DNA of 64,000 bases, taken from Streptomyces justiciae. Its GTDB lineage: Bacteria > Actinomycetota > Actinomycetes > Streptomycetales > Streptomycetaceae. Location: positions 496,001 through 560,000 of the forward strand of contig NZ_JADDXU010000001.1 in NCBI RefSeq assembly GCF_015163075.1, given 5' to 3'. Position 1 is the stretch's first letter; each line of letters opens with the position of its first letter. Shown piece after piece: positions 17,949 to 26,335 of this stretch. The position numbers and the translations under genes were made by a program. Under the pieces are notes generated by a model. That model did no database searches. It was given only the letters and a program-made list of their open reading frames with translations, and was not told where the DNA came from.

Positions 17949-19382
17949 ATGGAGCAGGAGACGTGGCTCGGGATCGACCTCGGGACGCAGAGCGTCCGCG
18001 CCCTGCTCGTCACGGCCGACGGCACGGTCCTCGGCAGCGGCTCGGCCCCGCTCCGGGCGAGACGTGACGGCATACGGCACGAACAGGACCCGGGGGAGTG
18101 GTGGACGGCGGTGTGCACGGCGTCCCGGGCGGCCCTGCGCGAGCGCCCCGCCCGGGTGGGTGGGCTCGCGGTGTGCGGGACGTCCGGGACCGTGCTGCTC
18201 ACGGACGGCGCCGCGCGGCCGGTCGGCCCGGCGCTGATGTACGACGACGGGCGGGCATGGGCGGAGGGGGAGCGGCTGCGCGGGGCGGGCCTCGCGGTGC
18301 AGAACACCTGGGGCCTGCCGAAGGCGCTGTGGCTGCGCCGCGTCCACGGCCCGGGCCGGATCACCCACCAGCCCGACGTGATCACCGCCCGCCTCACGGG
18401 CGGCCCCGTCCCCACCGACTCCAGTCACGCCCTGAAGACGGGGTACGACGTGGCGGGCGACACCTGGCCGGACCTTCCGGGTGCGCCGGAGCTGCCCGAC
18501 GTCGTACACCCCGGCACCCGGCTGGGTGAGGTCTGCGTGAGTGCCGCCGAGGACACCGGCATCCCCGCCGGCACTCCGGTCGTCGCCGGCATGACGGACG
18601 GCTGCGCCGCCCAGATCGCCTCCGGTGCCCTGCGCGAGGGCTCCTGGAACTCGGTGCTCGGCACCACCCTGGTCCTCAAGGGCGCCTCCCCGACGCCGGT
18701 CCACGATCCGACCGGCGTGGTCTACAACCACCGTGCGCCCGACGGGAGTTGGCTGCCCGGCGGCGCCTCCAGCGTGGGCGCGGGCGTGCTGACGGCGGCG
18801 TTCGCGGGGGCGGACCCGGCGGCGATGGACGCACAGGCGGCGCGCCACGAACCGGCCGGGGCGATCGCCTACCCCCTGGTCTCCCCGGGCGAACGCTTCC
18901 CCTTCCTGGCCCCCGGCGCGACCGCCCTGCTCCTCGGCGAACCCGCGGGCGAGGCCGACCTGTGGGCCGCGCTCCTCCAAGGCGTCGCCTTCACCGAACG
19001 CCTCTGCCTCGACTACCTCCACCACCTCGGCGCCCCCCTCGACGGCCCCCTCACCTTCACCGGCGGCGCGGCCCGCAGCCCGTACTGGAACCAGCTCCGC
19101 GCCGATGTCCTCGGCCGCGAGGCACGCGTACCGGAACAGACCGAACCGGCCCTGGGAATGGCCGCGTTGGCGGCCCACGGAGTCACCGGCGAGACACTCC
19201 CCGACATCGCCGACCGCATGGTCCGCGTCCGTACGGTCGTCACACCCCGCCCGGACCGCACGACCCGCTTCACCGAGCCGTACGCCCGCCTGGTCGACGA
19301 ACTCACGGCCCGGGGCTGGCTGCCGCCCCCGGTCGCGGCGCATGCGCACGCCCGGCTCGGCCTGGATACTGCGGACTCATGA
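17949..19382 (+). CDS. FGGY-family carbohydrate kinase (ribulose/xylulose kinase-like)
   Basis: 477 residues. WLGIDLGTQSVRALL is the phosphate loop. AVCGTSGTVLLTDGAARPVG and ALMYDDGRA, then SSHALKTGYDVAG, resemble the D-ribulose kinase branch of FGGY. TGGAARSPYWNQLRADVLGR is the C-terminal adenosine motif. GGGAGG at 17938-17943 sets ATG 17949. Divergent from the importer operon, so probably co-regulated with it. It differs clearly from the FGGY kinase at 8974-10392, so the locus has two distinct kinases. Confidence 0.85.
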   Translation: MEQETWLGIDLGTQSVRALLVTADGTVLGSGSAPLRARRDGIRHEQDPGEWWTAVCTASRAALRERPARVGGLAVCGTSGTVLLTDGAARPVGPALMYDDGRAWAEGERLRGAGLAVQNTWGLPKALWLRRVHGPGRITHQPDVITARLTGGPVPTDSSHALKTGYDVAGDTWPDLPGAPELPDVVHPGTRLGEVCVSAAEDTGIPAGTPVVAGMTDGCAAQIASGALREGSWNSVLGTTLVLKGASPTPVHDPTGVVYNHRAPDGSWLPGGASSVGAGVLTAAFAGADPAAMDAQAARHEPAGAIAYPLVSPGERFPFLAPGATALLLGEPAGEADLWAALLQGVAFTERLCLDYLHHLGAPLDGPLTFTGGAARSPYWNQLRADVLGREARVPEQTEPALGMAALAAHGVTGETLPDIADRMVRVRTVVTPRPDRTTRFTEPYARLVDELTARGWLPPPVAAHAHARLGLDTADS

Positions 19383-20005
19383 GCAGTACGACCCTCCTCC
19401 TCGCCCGCCACGGCCAGACCGTGTGGCACGCCGAGAACCGCTACGCCGGCGTCAGCGACATCGCCCTCACCGACGAGGGCCGCGCTCAGGCCGAGGCGCT
19501 CGGACGCTGGGCCGCTGCCCACCCCGTGGACGCGATCTGGACGTCCACGGTGTCCCGGGCCATCGCCACCGCCGCCCCCGCCTGCCGCGCCCTCGGCCTG
19601 ACCTCCCACCCCGAACCCGGCCTGCGGGAATGCGACTTCGGGGTGGTGGAGGGCCGTACGCTCGCCGAGTTCGCGACGGAGAACCCGACCGCGGCGGAGG
19701 CGTTCCGCACCGACCCCGTGGCGCACCCGTTCCCCGGCGCCGAGGACCCGAAGGAGGCGGCGGACCGCGGCACCGAGGCTCTCCGCCGCATTGCGCGGGC
19801 ACACATCGGCGAGCGCGTCCTCGTCGTCGCCCACAACACCCTGCTGCGGCTGGTCCTGTGCGAGCTGCTGTCCATCCCGCTCGCCGAGTACCGGCGGGTC
19901 CTGCCGCGGTTGCGGAACGCGGCGATCACCGAACTCCGCGTGACCGCCGCGGGATCCGCCGCACTTCTCTCCCTCAATGTGCCGTGCGACCTGCACCTTC
20001 CGTAG
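19379..20005 (+). CDS. histidine phosphatase / phosphoglycerate mutase family protein
   Basis: 208 residues. The RHG catalytic motif is in LLLARHGQTVWHAENRYAG, the acidic residue in LRECDFGVVEG, and the second His in VVAHNTLLRL. It is the 2-His phosphatase branch rather than a true mutase by size. ATG 19379 overlaps the kinase stop as ATGA, so a phosphatase is translated together with a sugar kinase. It may dephosphorylate a pathway intermediate or a toxic phosphorylated product. Confidence 0.85.
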   Translation: MSSTTLLLARHGQTVWHAENRYAGVSDIALTDEGRAQAEALGRWAAAHPVDAIWTSTVSRAIATAAPACRALGLTSHPEPGLRECDFGVVEGRTLAEFATENPTAAEAFRTDPVAHPFPGAEDPKEAADRGTEALRRIARAHIGERVLVVAHNTLLRLVLCELLSIPLAEYRRVLPRLRNAAITELRVTAAGSAALLSLNVPCDLHLP

Positions 20006-20017
20006 CACCATGGGCAC

Positions 20018-20794
20018 ATGACGGAGATCGACACCTCGGTACCCCATTCGGCCCGCATCTGGAACTACTGGCTCGGCGGCAAGGACAACTACCCGGTGGA
20101 CGAGGCGGCGGGCGACGCCTACACCGCCGTCTTCCCCGGCATCGTCACCATCGCCCGCAGCAGTCGCGCCTTTCTCGGCCGCAGCATCCGGTACCTGGTG
20201 CAGGAGGCGGGCGTACGCCAGTTCCTGGACGTCGGCACCGGCCTGCCGACCGTCGACAACACCCATGAGGTTGCCCAGCGGATCGCCCCCGAGGCGAGGA
20301 TCGTCTACGTCGACAACGACCCGCTCGTCCTGACCCACGCCCGCGCCCTGCTCACCTCCACCCCGGAGGGCGTGACGGCGTACGAGGACCTGAGCCTGTA
20401 CGAGCCCGAGCGCATCCTGGAGCAGGCGGGCAAGACTCTCGACCTCTCCCGCCCCACCGCCCTGATCCTCAGCGGCATCCTCGGCCATGTCACCGACTAC
20501 GACCTCGCCCGGGACCTCGTCGCCCGCCTCCTTGCGGGCCTGCCCTCCGGCAGCTACCTGTGCGTCAACGACGGCTCGCGCGGCACCGACCCGGACTACG
20601 AGCAGGCCCAGGACGCCTACAACGAGACCGGCGCCGTCCCGTACTTCCTGCGCCCGGTCGAGCAGATCACCGCGTTCTTCGACGGCCTGGAACTGGTCGA
20701 GCCGGGCATCGTCTCGGTCCCCCTGTGGCGCCCGGACGCCGGCACCACGCCGGAGCCGATCGGCCAGCACGGCGGCGTGGGCCGCAAGCCGTAG
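20018..20794 (+). CDS. SAM-dependent methyltransferase, PF04672 (DUF574) family
   Basis: 258 residues. ARIWNYWLGGKDNYPVD near the start, FLDVGTGLPT as the SAM-binding motif I, and VYVDNDPLVLTHA as motif II are diagnostic of the actinobacterial S-adenosyl methyltransferase family abundant in Streptomyces. Substrates are generally unknown. It begins 12 bases after the phosphatase stop, without an obvious ribosome binding site, so it may be coupled or have its own start. A strong terminator follows. Confidence 0.9.
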   Translation: MTEIDTSVPHSARIWNYWLGGKDNYPVDEAAGDAYTAVFPGIVTIARSSRAFLGRSIRYLVQEAGVRQFLDVGTGLPTVDNTHEVAQRIAPEARIVYVDNDPLVLTHARALLTSTPEGVTAYEDLSLYEPERILEQAGKTLDLSRPTALILSGILGHVTDYDLARDLVARLLAGLPSGSYLCVNDGSRGTDPDYEQAQDAYNETGAVPYFLRPVEQITAFFDGLELVEPGIVSVPLWRPDAGTTPEPIGQHGGVGRKP

Positions 20795-20810
20795 GCGCCG
20801 ACGCGCGGCA

Positions 20811-20847
20811 GGAGGCCCCCGCGAGTCACGTCCTCGCGGGGGCCTCC
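20811..20847. terminator. bidirectional terminator between the methyltransferase gene and sodF
   Basis: Perfect 15-bp stem (GGAGGCCCCCGCGAG and its complement) with a 7-base loop between convergent genes. Confidence 0.85.
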
Positions 20848-20911
20848 GTCATTCCGCCTGCCACGTGAAGGGTGAGAAGACGATCACGAGCAGGACGTAT
20901 TCATACACCCG
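20811..20911 (-). ncRNA. candidate s-SodF-type small RNA in the sodF 3' region
   Basis: About 100 bases separate the sodF stop from the end of its terminator. In S. coelicolor, a roughly 90-base RNA processed from this position (s-SodF) destabilises sodN mRNA when nickel is scarce. The size, position and terminal hairpin fit. I cannot check base pairing, because sodN lies outside the window. Confidence 0.4.
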
Positions 20912-21559
20912 TCAGGGCGCGAGCAGCAGCACATCCGCACGGGACTTGGCCGCCTCGTAACGCCGGGCCACGTCCTGCCAGTTGACGACGGCCCACATGG
21001 CGTCGATGAAGTCGACCTTCTGGTTCCGGTACTGGAGGTAGAAGGCGTGCTCCCAGGCGTCGAACACGAGGATCGGCACCGCGCCCTGCCCGACGTTGCC
21101 CTGGTGGTCGTAGACCTGCTCGACGACCAGCCGCCCGCTCACTGGCTCGTACGCCAGCACACCCCAGCCCGAGCCCTGCGTGGTCGCCGCGGCCTTGGTG
21201 AGCTGCGCCCTGAACCCGGCGTACGACCCGAAGGACTCGGTGATCGCGTCGGCGAGCTCCCCGACCCCGTCGGCCGCGAGCGGCTCGCCGCCGCCGTCCT
21301 TCGGGCCGGTCATGTTCTGCCAGTAGATCGAGTGCAGGATGTGCCCGGACAGATGGAAGGCCAGGTTCTTCTCCAGCCCGTTCAGCGCCGCCCACTGCTC
21401 CTTGTCCCGTGCCTCCGCGAGCTGCTCCAGCGTGTCGTTGGCGCCCTTCACGTACGCCGCGTGGTGCTTGTCGTGGTGCAGCTCGATGATCTCGGGGCTG
21501 ATCACGGGGGCGAGCGCGGAGTAGTCGTACGGCAGTTCAGGCAGCGTGTAGACGGGCAT
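20912..21559 (-). CDS. sodF: superoxide dismutase, Fe (Fe-Zn) type
   Basis: 215 residues, full length for Fe/Mn SODs. Metal ligands are in [29 protein letters not shown] and the [18 protein letters not shown] motif (Asp and His). It removes superoxide in the cytoplasm. GAGGGGAC precedes ATG 21559; an upstream in-frame start at 21637 would run through the promoter. The Nur box just upstream indicates repression by nickel-bound Nur, the switch that lets the nickel SOD replace this enzyme. Confidence 0.96.
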   Translation of the reverse strand: MPVYTLPELPYDYSALAPVISPEIIELHHDKHHAAYVKGANDTLEQLAEARDKEQWAALNGLEKNLAFHLSGHILHSIYWQNMTGPKDGGGEPLAADGVGELADAITESFGSYAGFRAQLTKAAATTQGSGWGVLAYEPVSGRLVVEQVYDHQGNVGQGAVPILVFDAWEHAFYLQYRNQKVDFIDAMWAVVNWQDVARRYEAAKSRADVLLLAP

Positions 21560-21581
21560 GACGGGTCCCCTCAAGAGCTTG

Positions 21582-21598
21582 TTGCAAGTAGCTTGCAA
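21582..21598. promoter_or_regulatory. Nur box (nickel-responsive Fur-family repressor site) of sodF
   Basis: TTGCAA-GTAGC-TTGCAA matches the published Nur consensus tTGCaa-N5-ttGCAA perfectly. It lies 22 bases upstream of the sodF start codon. Confidence 0.88.
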
Positions 21599-21615
21599 TA
21601 ACAAGCTAACAGCAA

Positions 21616-21646
21616 AAAGCCCCCGTGTGATCGGCACGGGGGCTTT
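21616..21646 (-). terminator. terminator of the amino-acid permease gene
   Basis: 12-bp perfect stem (AAAGCCCCCGTG and its complement) with a 7-base loop, 18 bases beyond the permease stop and just upstream of the sodF promoter, insulating the two. Confidence 0.8.
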
Positions 21647-21663
21647 CGGGTGGTCGCTTCAGG

Positions 21664-23043
21664 TCAGCGCGCGGCCCGCCTGCGCTGCCACGCGTAGCCC
21701 ACGGCCGCCAGCACCAGCGTCATGACGCCCGTCGAGTACAGCTGCACCCGGGTGTCCGCCTCCCGCGCCATCAGCACGAAGATCCCGGCCATCCCGGCCA
21801 GCGCCACCCACGTCAGCACCGGGAACGCCCACATGCGCACGGTCAGCTTCTCCGGCGCCTCCCGCTCCAGCTGCCGGCGCAGTCGCAGCTGCGAGACGGC
21901 GATGAAGATCCAGACGACGAGGATGACCGCGCCGATCATGTTGAGCAGCCAGGAGAAGACGTCGTTCGGGCGCCAGTAGCTCAGCACCACGCACACGAAC
22001 CCGAACACCGAGGAGGCGAGGACGGCGACCCGCGGCACCCCGCCGGAGACCCGGCCCAGCGCCTTGGGCCCCTGCCCCCGCTGCACCAGCGAGTAGGCGA
22101 TGCGCGAGGAGCCGTAGATGTTGGCGTTCATCGCGGACAGCAGGGCGACCAGGACGACCACGTTCATGAGCTGGCCGGCGCCCGGGATGCCGAGGGAGTC
22201 GAGGGCGGCGACGTACGGGCCCTTTTTCGTCACTGCTTCGGAGTCCCACGGGACCAGCGTCACGATGACCGCCATCGAGCCGATGTAGAACAGCGCGATG
22301 CGCCACATGGCCGTGCGGACCGCGCTCGCCACGCCCTTGACCGGGTTCTCCGACTCCGCCGCCGCGATGGTGACCGTCTCCAGGCCGCCGTACGCGAAGA
22401 CGGAGGCGAGGATGCCGATGACCAGGCCCTCGCTGCCGTTCGGGAGGAGGTCGGTGAGATGCGAGGCGCCCGGCGAGTCCGTGCCCGGGAGCACGCCCGC
22501 GATCGCCAGCACCCCCAGCACCAGGAACAGGCTGATCGCCCCGACCTTCAGCGCCGCGAACCAGAACTCGAACTCGCCGAAGTTCTTCACGGCGGCGAGG
22601 TTCGTGGCGCAGAACACCAGCATGAACAGCGCCACCCACGCCCACTCCGGCGTCCCCGGCAGCCAGCCGGTCACGATCTTCGCCGCGCCGATGCCCTCCA
22701 GGCCCACAGCCGTGCAGAGCAGCACCCAGAACGACCAGCCCGCCGTGAAGCCCGCCCACGGGCCGATCGCGCGCTCGGCGTGCGCGGAGAAGGACCCCGA
22801 CGACGGATACGCGGCCGACATCTCGCCCAGCATCCGCATCACCAGCATCACGAGGAGCCCGGAGAGCGTGTAGGCGAGGACGATCGACGGACCGGCGGCG
22901 GCGATGCCCGCGCCGGAGCCCACGAACAGACCGGCGCCGATGACCCCGCCGAGGGCGATCATCGACAGGTGGCGCTGCTTGAGGCCATGGGAGAGGGAGG
23001 CGCCGGGCTCGAGTGGGGCCTCGACGGGGGTGGTGCTGGGCAT
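21664..23043 (-). CDS. amino-acid permease (APC superfamily, GabP/AAT type)
   Basis: 459 residues with about 12 membrane segments. LKQRHLSMIALGGVIGAGLF is the helix-1 signature of AAT permeases. AYPSSGSFSAHAERAIGPWAG follows. A short charged C-tail ends in RRRAAR. Proton-coupled amino-acid or GABA uptake is expected. A paralogue in the same orientation lies at 35089-36507. It starts at ATG 23043 and is monocistronic between two terminators. Confidence 0.88.
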   Translation of the reverse strand: MPSTTPVEAPLEPGASLSHGLKQRHLSMIALGGVIGAGLFVGSGAGIAAAGPSIVLAYTLSGLLVMLVMRMLGEMSAAYPSSGSFSAHAERAIGPWAGFTAGWSFWVLLCTAVGLEGIGAAKIVTGWLPGTPEWAWVALFMLVFCATNLAAVKNFGEFEFWFAALKVGAISLFLVLGVLAIAGVLPGTDSPGASHLTDLLPNGSEGLVIGILASVFAYGGLETVTIAAAESENPVKGVASAVRTAMWRIALFYIGSMAVIVTLVPWDSEAVTKKGPYVAALDSLGIPGAGQLMNVVVLVALLSAMNANIYGSSRIAYSLVQRGQGPKALGRVSGGVPRVAVLASSVFGFVCVVLSYWRPNDVFSWLLNMIGAVILVVWIFIAVSQLRLRRQLEREAPEKLTVRMWAFPVLTWVALAGMAGIFVLMAREADTRVQLYSTGVMTLVLAAVGYAWQRRRAAR

Positions 23044-23100
23044 GAGCGCGATGGGTCCAGTACGTGAGACGGCGTGCAGGGGGCAAAAACGCCCACAGTC

Positions 23101-23136
23101 TGGGCGGCCTCTCCGCTCAGAAGGAGAGGCCGCCCA
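23101..23136 (-). terminator. terminator of the sulfonate-type operon
   Basis: 14-bp perfect stem (TGGGCGGCCTCTCC and its complement), 8-base loop, 30 bases past the dioxygenase stop. Confidence 0.8.
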
Positions 23137-23166
23137 CTATGCGGACACCGTCCGTACAGGCCGTGA

Positions 23167-24057
23167 CTAGGCCGCCACGCTCGTGTAGTGCGAGGCGTCG
23201 CCCTCCACCGAGTAGCTCTCCTTGCCCTCGATGCCGACGGGGATGTCACCGGCGACGGTCACCCGGTGCAGCCGGCGGGCCTGGCGGTCGTAGTTGTCGA
23301 CGGCGTAGTGCTGGGTGATGCGGTTGTCGAACAGGACGAGCTGGTTCGGCGACCAGCGGTGGCGCAGGATGTGCTCCGGCTTCACCACGTACGACTGGAG
23401 CAGGTCCAGCAGCGTGCGCGACTCCGTCACCGACAGGCCCACGATCCGCTGCGCGAACCCGCCGATGAACAGGCCGCGTTCACCGGTGAGCGGGTGGACG
23501 CGGACCACCGGGTGGGCGGTGCGGTACTTGATCGACGTGAACTGGGCGCGCTGGGCGGCCTTCTTCTCGTCGATGTCCTCCGCCGGTACGGCGTAGTCGT
23601 AGTCGTTGGTGTGCTCGGCCCACAGCGTGTCCGCCAGGTGGCGCAGCGGGTCGGGCAGACTCCGGTACGCCGCCGCGGAGTTGGTGATCAGGGTCTCGCC
23701 GCCGTACGGCGGGAGCGTGATGCTGCGCAGGGTGCTGGCCTGCGGCGGGTTGAGGACGAAGGTGACGTCCGTGTGCCAGTGGCTGGCGCTGCCCTGCTCG
23801 CTGTCGACGGGCAGCACGTTCGCCGCGCCCTCGACGGCGGGGACCGTCGGGTGGGCGGTGGTGAGGTCGCCGAAGTGGCGGGCGAAGGCCTGCTGGCCCG
23901 CGTCGTCCAGGTTGACGTCGTCGAAGACCAGCGCCTTGTGGATGTTGAGGGCCTCACGGAGGGCGGCGACGGTCTCGCCGTCCAGGGGCTCGGAGATGTC
24001 CACCCCGGAGACCTGCGCGCCGATGTGGGCGGTGACCTTGCGGATGTCGAGCGTCAT
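23167..24057 (-). CDS. TauD/TfdA-family Fe(II)/2-oxoglutarate dioxygenase
   Basis: 296 residues. The iron ligands are HTD at residues 95-97 (SHWHTDVTF) and His 250 (ITQHYAVDNY); RRLHRVTVAGD supplies the 2-oxoglutarate-binding Arg. The family includes taurine dioxygenase and alkylsulfatase AtsK. Encoded 12 bases after a flavin monooxygenase and downstream of an ABC importer, it probably releases sulfite or sulfate from an organosulfur compound. Confidence 0.9.
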   Translation of the reverse strand: MTLDIRKVTAHIGAQVSGVDISEPLDGETVAALREALNIHKALVFDDVNLDDAGQQAFARHFGDLTTAHPTVPAVEGAANVLPVDSEQGSASHWHTDVTFVLNPPQASTLRSITLPPYGGETLITNSAAAYRSLPDPLRHLADTLWAEHTNDYDYAVPAEDIDEKKAAQRAQFTSIKYRTAHPVVRVHPLTGERGLFIGGFAQRIVGLSVTESRTLLDLLQSYVVKPEHILRHRWSPNQLVLFDNRITQHYAVDNYDRQARRLHRVTVAGDIPVGIEGKESYSVEGDASHYTSVAA

Positions 24058-24069
24058 GATCGGGTCCTC

Positions 24070-25401
24070 TCAGACGAGCGTGGCGGTGTACTGGTTGGCG
24101 GGGCGGGGGAGGCCGTAGCGCTCCCGCAGGGTGCGGCGCGGGCCGTACTCCTCGCGGAGCAGGCCGCGGGCGCGCAGGATCGGGACGACGTGGTCGACGA
24201 AGAGGTCGAGGCCGGACGGCAGCACGGCCGGCATGATGTTGAAGCCGTCGGCGGCGCCGAGCGTGAACCACCGCTCGATCGCGTCGGCGACCTGCTCGGG
24301 CGTCCCCGCGAAGGTGAGATGCCCGCGCCCGCCGCCGAGCCGCCCGATCAGCTGCCGTACGGTGAGCCGCTCACGCCGGGCGAGCTCGACGACCAGCGTG
24401 TACCGGCTCTTGGCGCCCTCGATGGCGTCCTCGGAGGGCAGGTCGGCGGGGAGTTCGGAGTCCAACTTCAGGGTCCCGGCGGGGAGTTGGAAGAGGCGTT
24501 CGAGGTTGGACACCCCGTGCTCGTGCACGATGTGGTCCTCCAGCTCCTGCTCCGCCGCCCGCGCCTCGGCCTCCGTCGAGCCGATCACCGGGACGATGCC
24601 GGGCAGCACCTTGAGGTGCTCGGGGTCCCGACCCGCCTGTACGACACGGGACTTGAGGTCGGCGTAGAAGTCCTGCGCGTCCTTCAGGGTCTGCTGGGCG
24701 GTGAACACCGCCTCCGCGTACCGGGCCGCGAACGCCTTGCCGTCCTCGCTCGACCCCGCCTGCACCAGCAGCGGGTAACCCTGCGGCGAGCGCGGCACGT
24801 TGAGGGCGCCCTCGACACTGAAGTACGTGCCCTGGTGCCGGGGCGGGTGGATCTTCGTGTCGTCGCCCCAGACGCCGGACGCCTTGTCGGCGACGATCGC
24901 GTCGTCCTCCCAGCTGTCCCAGAGCTTCAGCGCCACGTCCAGGAACTCGGCGGCGCGGGCGTACCGCTCGGCGTGCGCCGGTTCCGCGGCGAGGCCGAAG
25001 TTGCGGGCCGCCTCCGCGCCGGCGGTCGTGACGATGTTCCAGCCCGCCCGGCCGCCGCTGATGATGTCCAGCGAGGCGAACTTGCGGGCCAGGTTGTAGG
25101 GCGAGTTGTAGGACGTGGACGCGGTGGCGATCAGGCCGATGTGCTCGGTGGCCGTGGCCAGCGCGGTGAGCAGCGTCAGCGGCTCCAGGGCCCCGGCGGG
25201 CCGCTGCGAGACCGTGCCCCACAGCTGCGGGCCGTCGGCGAGGAAGAGCGAGTCGAAGGTGCCGCGCTCGGCGATCCGGGCCAGGTGGACGTAGTGGGCC
25301 AGGTCCACGTGCGCGAACGGATCGCTCTCGGCGAGCCGCCAGGAGGCTTCGTGGTGGCCGGTGTTCATGAGGAAGGCGTTGAGGTGGAGTTGCCGGGGCA
25401 T
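24070..25401 (-). CDS. LLM-class FMN-dependent monooxygenase (NtaA/SnaA/DszA type)
   Basis: 443 residues. The N-terminus RQLHLNAFLMNTGHHEASWR and the blocks TASTSYNSPYNLARKFASLD and SGGRAGWNIVTT are hallmarks of the NtaA/SnaA/DszA/DmoA branch of bacterial luciferase-like monooxygenases. They need FMNH2 from a separate reductase; none is encoded nearby. AGGGA precedes ATG 25401. With TauD next door it forms the oxidative arm of the sulfur-scavenging locus. It could act on a dialkyl sulfide, sulfone or sulfonate. Confidence 0.9.
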   Translation of the reverse strand: MPRQLHLNAFLMNTGHHEASWRLAESDPFAHVDLAHYVHLARIAERGTFDSLFLADGPQLWGTVSQRPAGALEPLTLLTALATATEHIGLIATASTSYNSPYNLARKFASLDIISGGRAGWNIVTTAGAEAARNFGLAAEPAHAERYARAAEFLDVALKLWDSWEDDAIVADKASGVWGDDTKIHPPRHQGTYFSVEGALNVPRSPQGYPLLVQAGSSEDGKAFAARYAEAVFTAQQTLKDAQDFYADLKSRVVQAGRDPEHLKVLPGIVPVIGSTEAEARAAEQELEDHIVHEHGVSNLERLFQLPAGTLKLDSELPADLPSEDAIEGAKSRYTLVVELARRERLTVRQLIGRLGGGRGHLTFAGTPEQVADAIERWFTLGAADGFNIMPAVLPSGLDLFVDHVVPILRARGLLREEYGPRRTLRERYGLPRPANQYTATLV

Positions 25402-25456
25402 GGGTGTCCCTTGCTCTGGGCGGGTCGGGGGCTTTCGAGCGCCGGTCACGGCACAT

Positions 25457-25530
25457 CAGCCCGTCCGGCGTTTGAGGACGAGGCCCGTTCAGGGCCGAAG
25501 CGGGGGTCTGGGGGCGCAGCCCCCGGGGAC
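25457..25530. repeat. dispersed intergenic repeat (hairpin-rich)
   Basis: The segment begins CAGCCCGTCCGGCGTTTGAG and ends with GGGGGCGCAGCCCCC. It contains several small inverted repeats. I recognise it as a sequence found many times between Streptomyces genes; function unknown. It lies between the ATPase and monooxygenase genes of one operon. Confidence 0.55.
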
Positions 25531-25575
25531 GATGGGGGTCCCCCCGCTCGAGCGAAGCCGAGAGTGGGGGAGGGT
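25531..25575. repeat. 45-bp dispersed repeat, copy 1
   Basis: Starts GATGGGGGTCCCCCC, has a central GCTCGAGCG core and ends GTGGGGGAGGGT. It abuts the previous repeat. A second copy with one mismatch is at 47044-47088, inside a decayed kinase gene. Confidence 0.8.
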
Positions 25576-25621
25576 AGGGGCGGCGGGGGCGAAAATCGCC
25601 CGGCCTCACGACAGCCGGCGG

Positions 25622-26335
25622 TCACCGAAGGTCCTCCGTCACACCCAGCGCCGCAAGCAGCCGCAACCGGTACTCGCCGCGCGCATCCGCACCCGCATCA
25701 CGGTCGATGGCCAGATCGAGCCCGATCCGCCCCTCCTCCAGCACCAGCACCCGGTCGGCCAGCACGATCGCCTCGTCCACGTCGTGCGTGACCAGCAGCA
25801 CCGACGGCCGGTGCCGCTCCCACAGCTCCCGCAGCAGGGCGTGCATCTTGATCCGGGTCAGCGCGTCCAGCGCCCCGAACGGCTCGTCGGCGAGCAGCAG
25901 TTCGGGCTCCCGGACCAGCGACCGGGCCAGCGCCGCCCGCTGCGCCTCCCCGCCCGACAGCTCGCTCGGCCAGGCCTGCTCCCGCCCCCCGAGCCCCACC
26001 TCTTCGAGCGCGGCGCGTCCCTTGTCCTCGCCGTCCGTGCCCAGCAGTACGTTGTCCAGGACCCGGCGCCAGGGCAGCAGCCGCGAGTCCTGGAACACCA
26101 CGGATATCCGCTCGGGGGCGGTGAGTTGGCCACTCCCGGTCACCTGGTGGTCGAGGCCCGCTATCGCCCGCAGCAGCGTGCTCTTGCCGGAGCCGCTGTG
26201 CCCGAGGAGAGCCACGAACTGTCCGGCCGGGATGTCCAGGTCGATGCCGTCGAGGACCGTACGACGGTCGAACGAGCGGGTGAGGCCGCGGAGTCGGACG
26301 GCGGGCCGGGTCAGCTGCTCAGTGTGCGTCGCCAC
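25622..26335 (-). CDS. ABC transporter ATPase, sulfonate/nitrate/taurine type (SsuB-like)
   Basis: 237 residues. Walker A GHSGSGKST, Q-loop VVFQDSRLLPW, signature LSGGEAQRAALARS, Walker B LLLADEPFGALD, switch His LVTHDVDEA. The FQDSRLLPW form is typical of the SsuB/TauB group. AAGGAGGGTG precedes GTG 26335, which lies 25 bases inside the end of the permease gene. It energises import by the adjacent permease. Confidence 0.9.
   Translation of the reverse strand: MATHTEQLTRPAVRLRGLTRSFDRRTVLDGIDLDIPAGQFVALLGHSGSGKSTLLRAIAGLDHQVTGSGQLTAPERISVVFQDSRLLPWRRVLDNVLLGTDGEDKGRAALEEVGLGGREQAWPSELSGGEAQRAALARSLVREPELLLADEPFGALDALTRIKMHALLRELWERHRPSVLLVTHDVDEAIVLADRVLVLEEGRIGLDLAIDRDAGADARGEYRLRLLAALGVTEDLR

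Noticed and set aside
21616..21646. The hairpin upstream of sodF as a riboswitch
   Set aside because: It lies upstream of the Nur box and promoter, so it is not transcribed with sodF; it fits the terminator of the permease gene.
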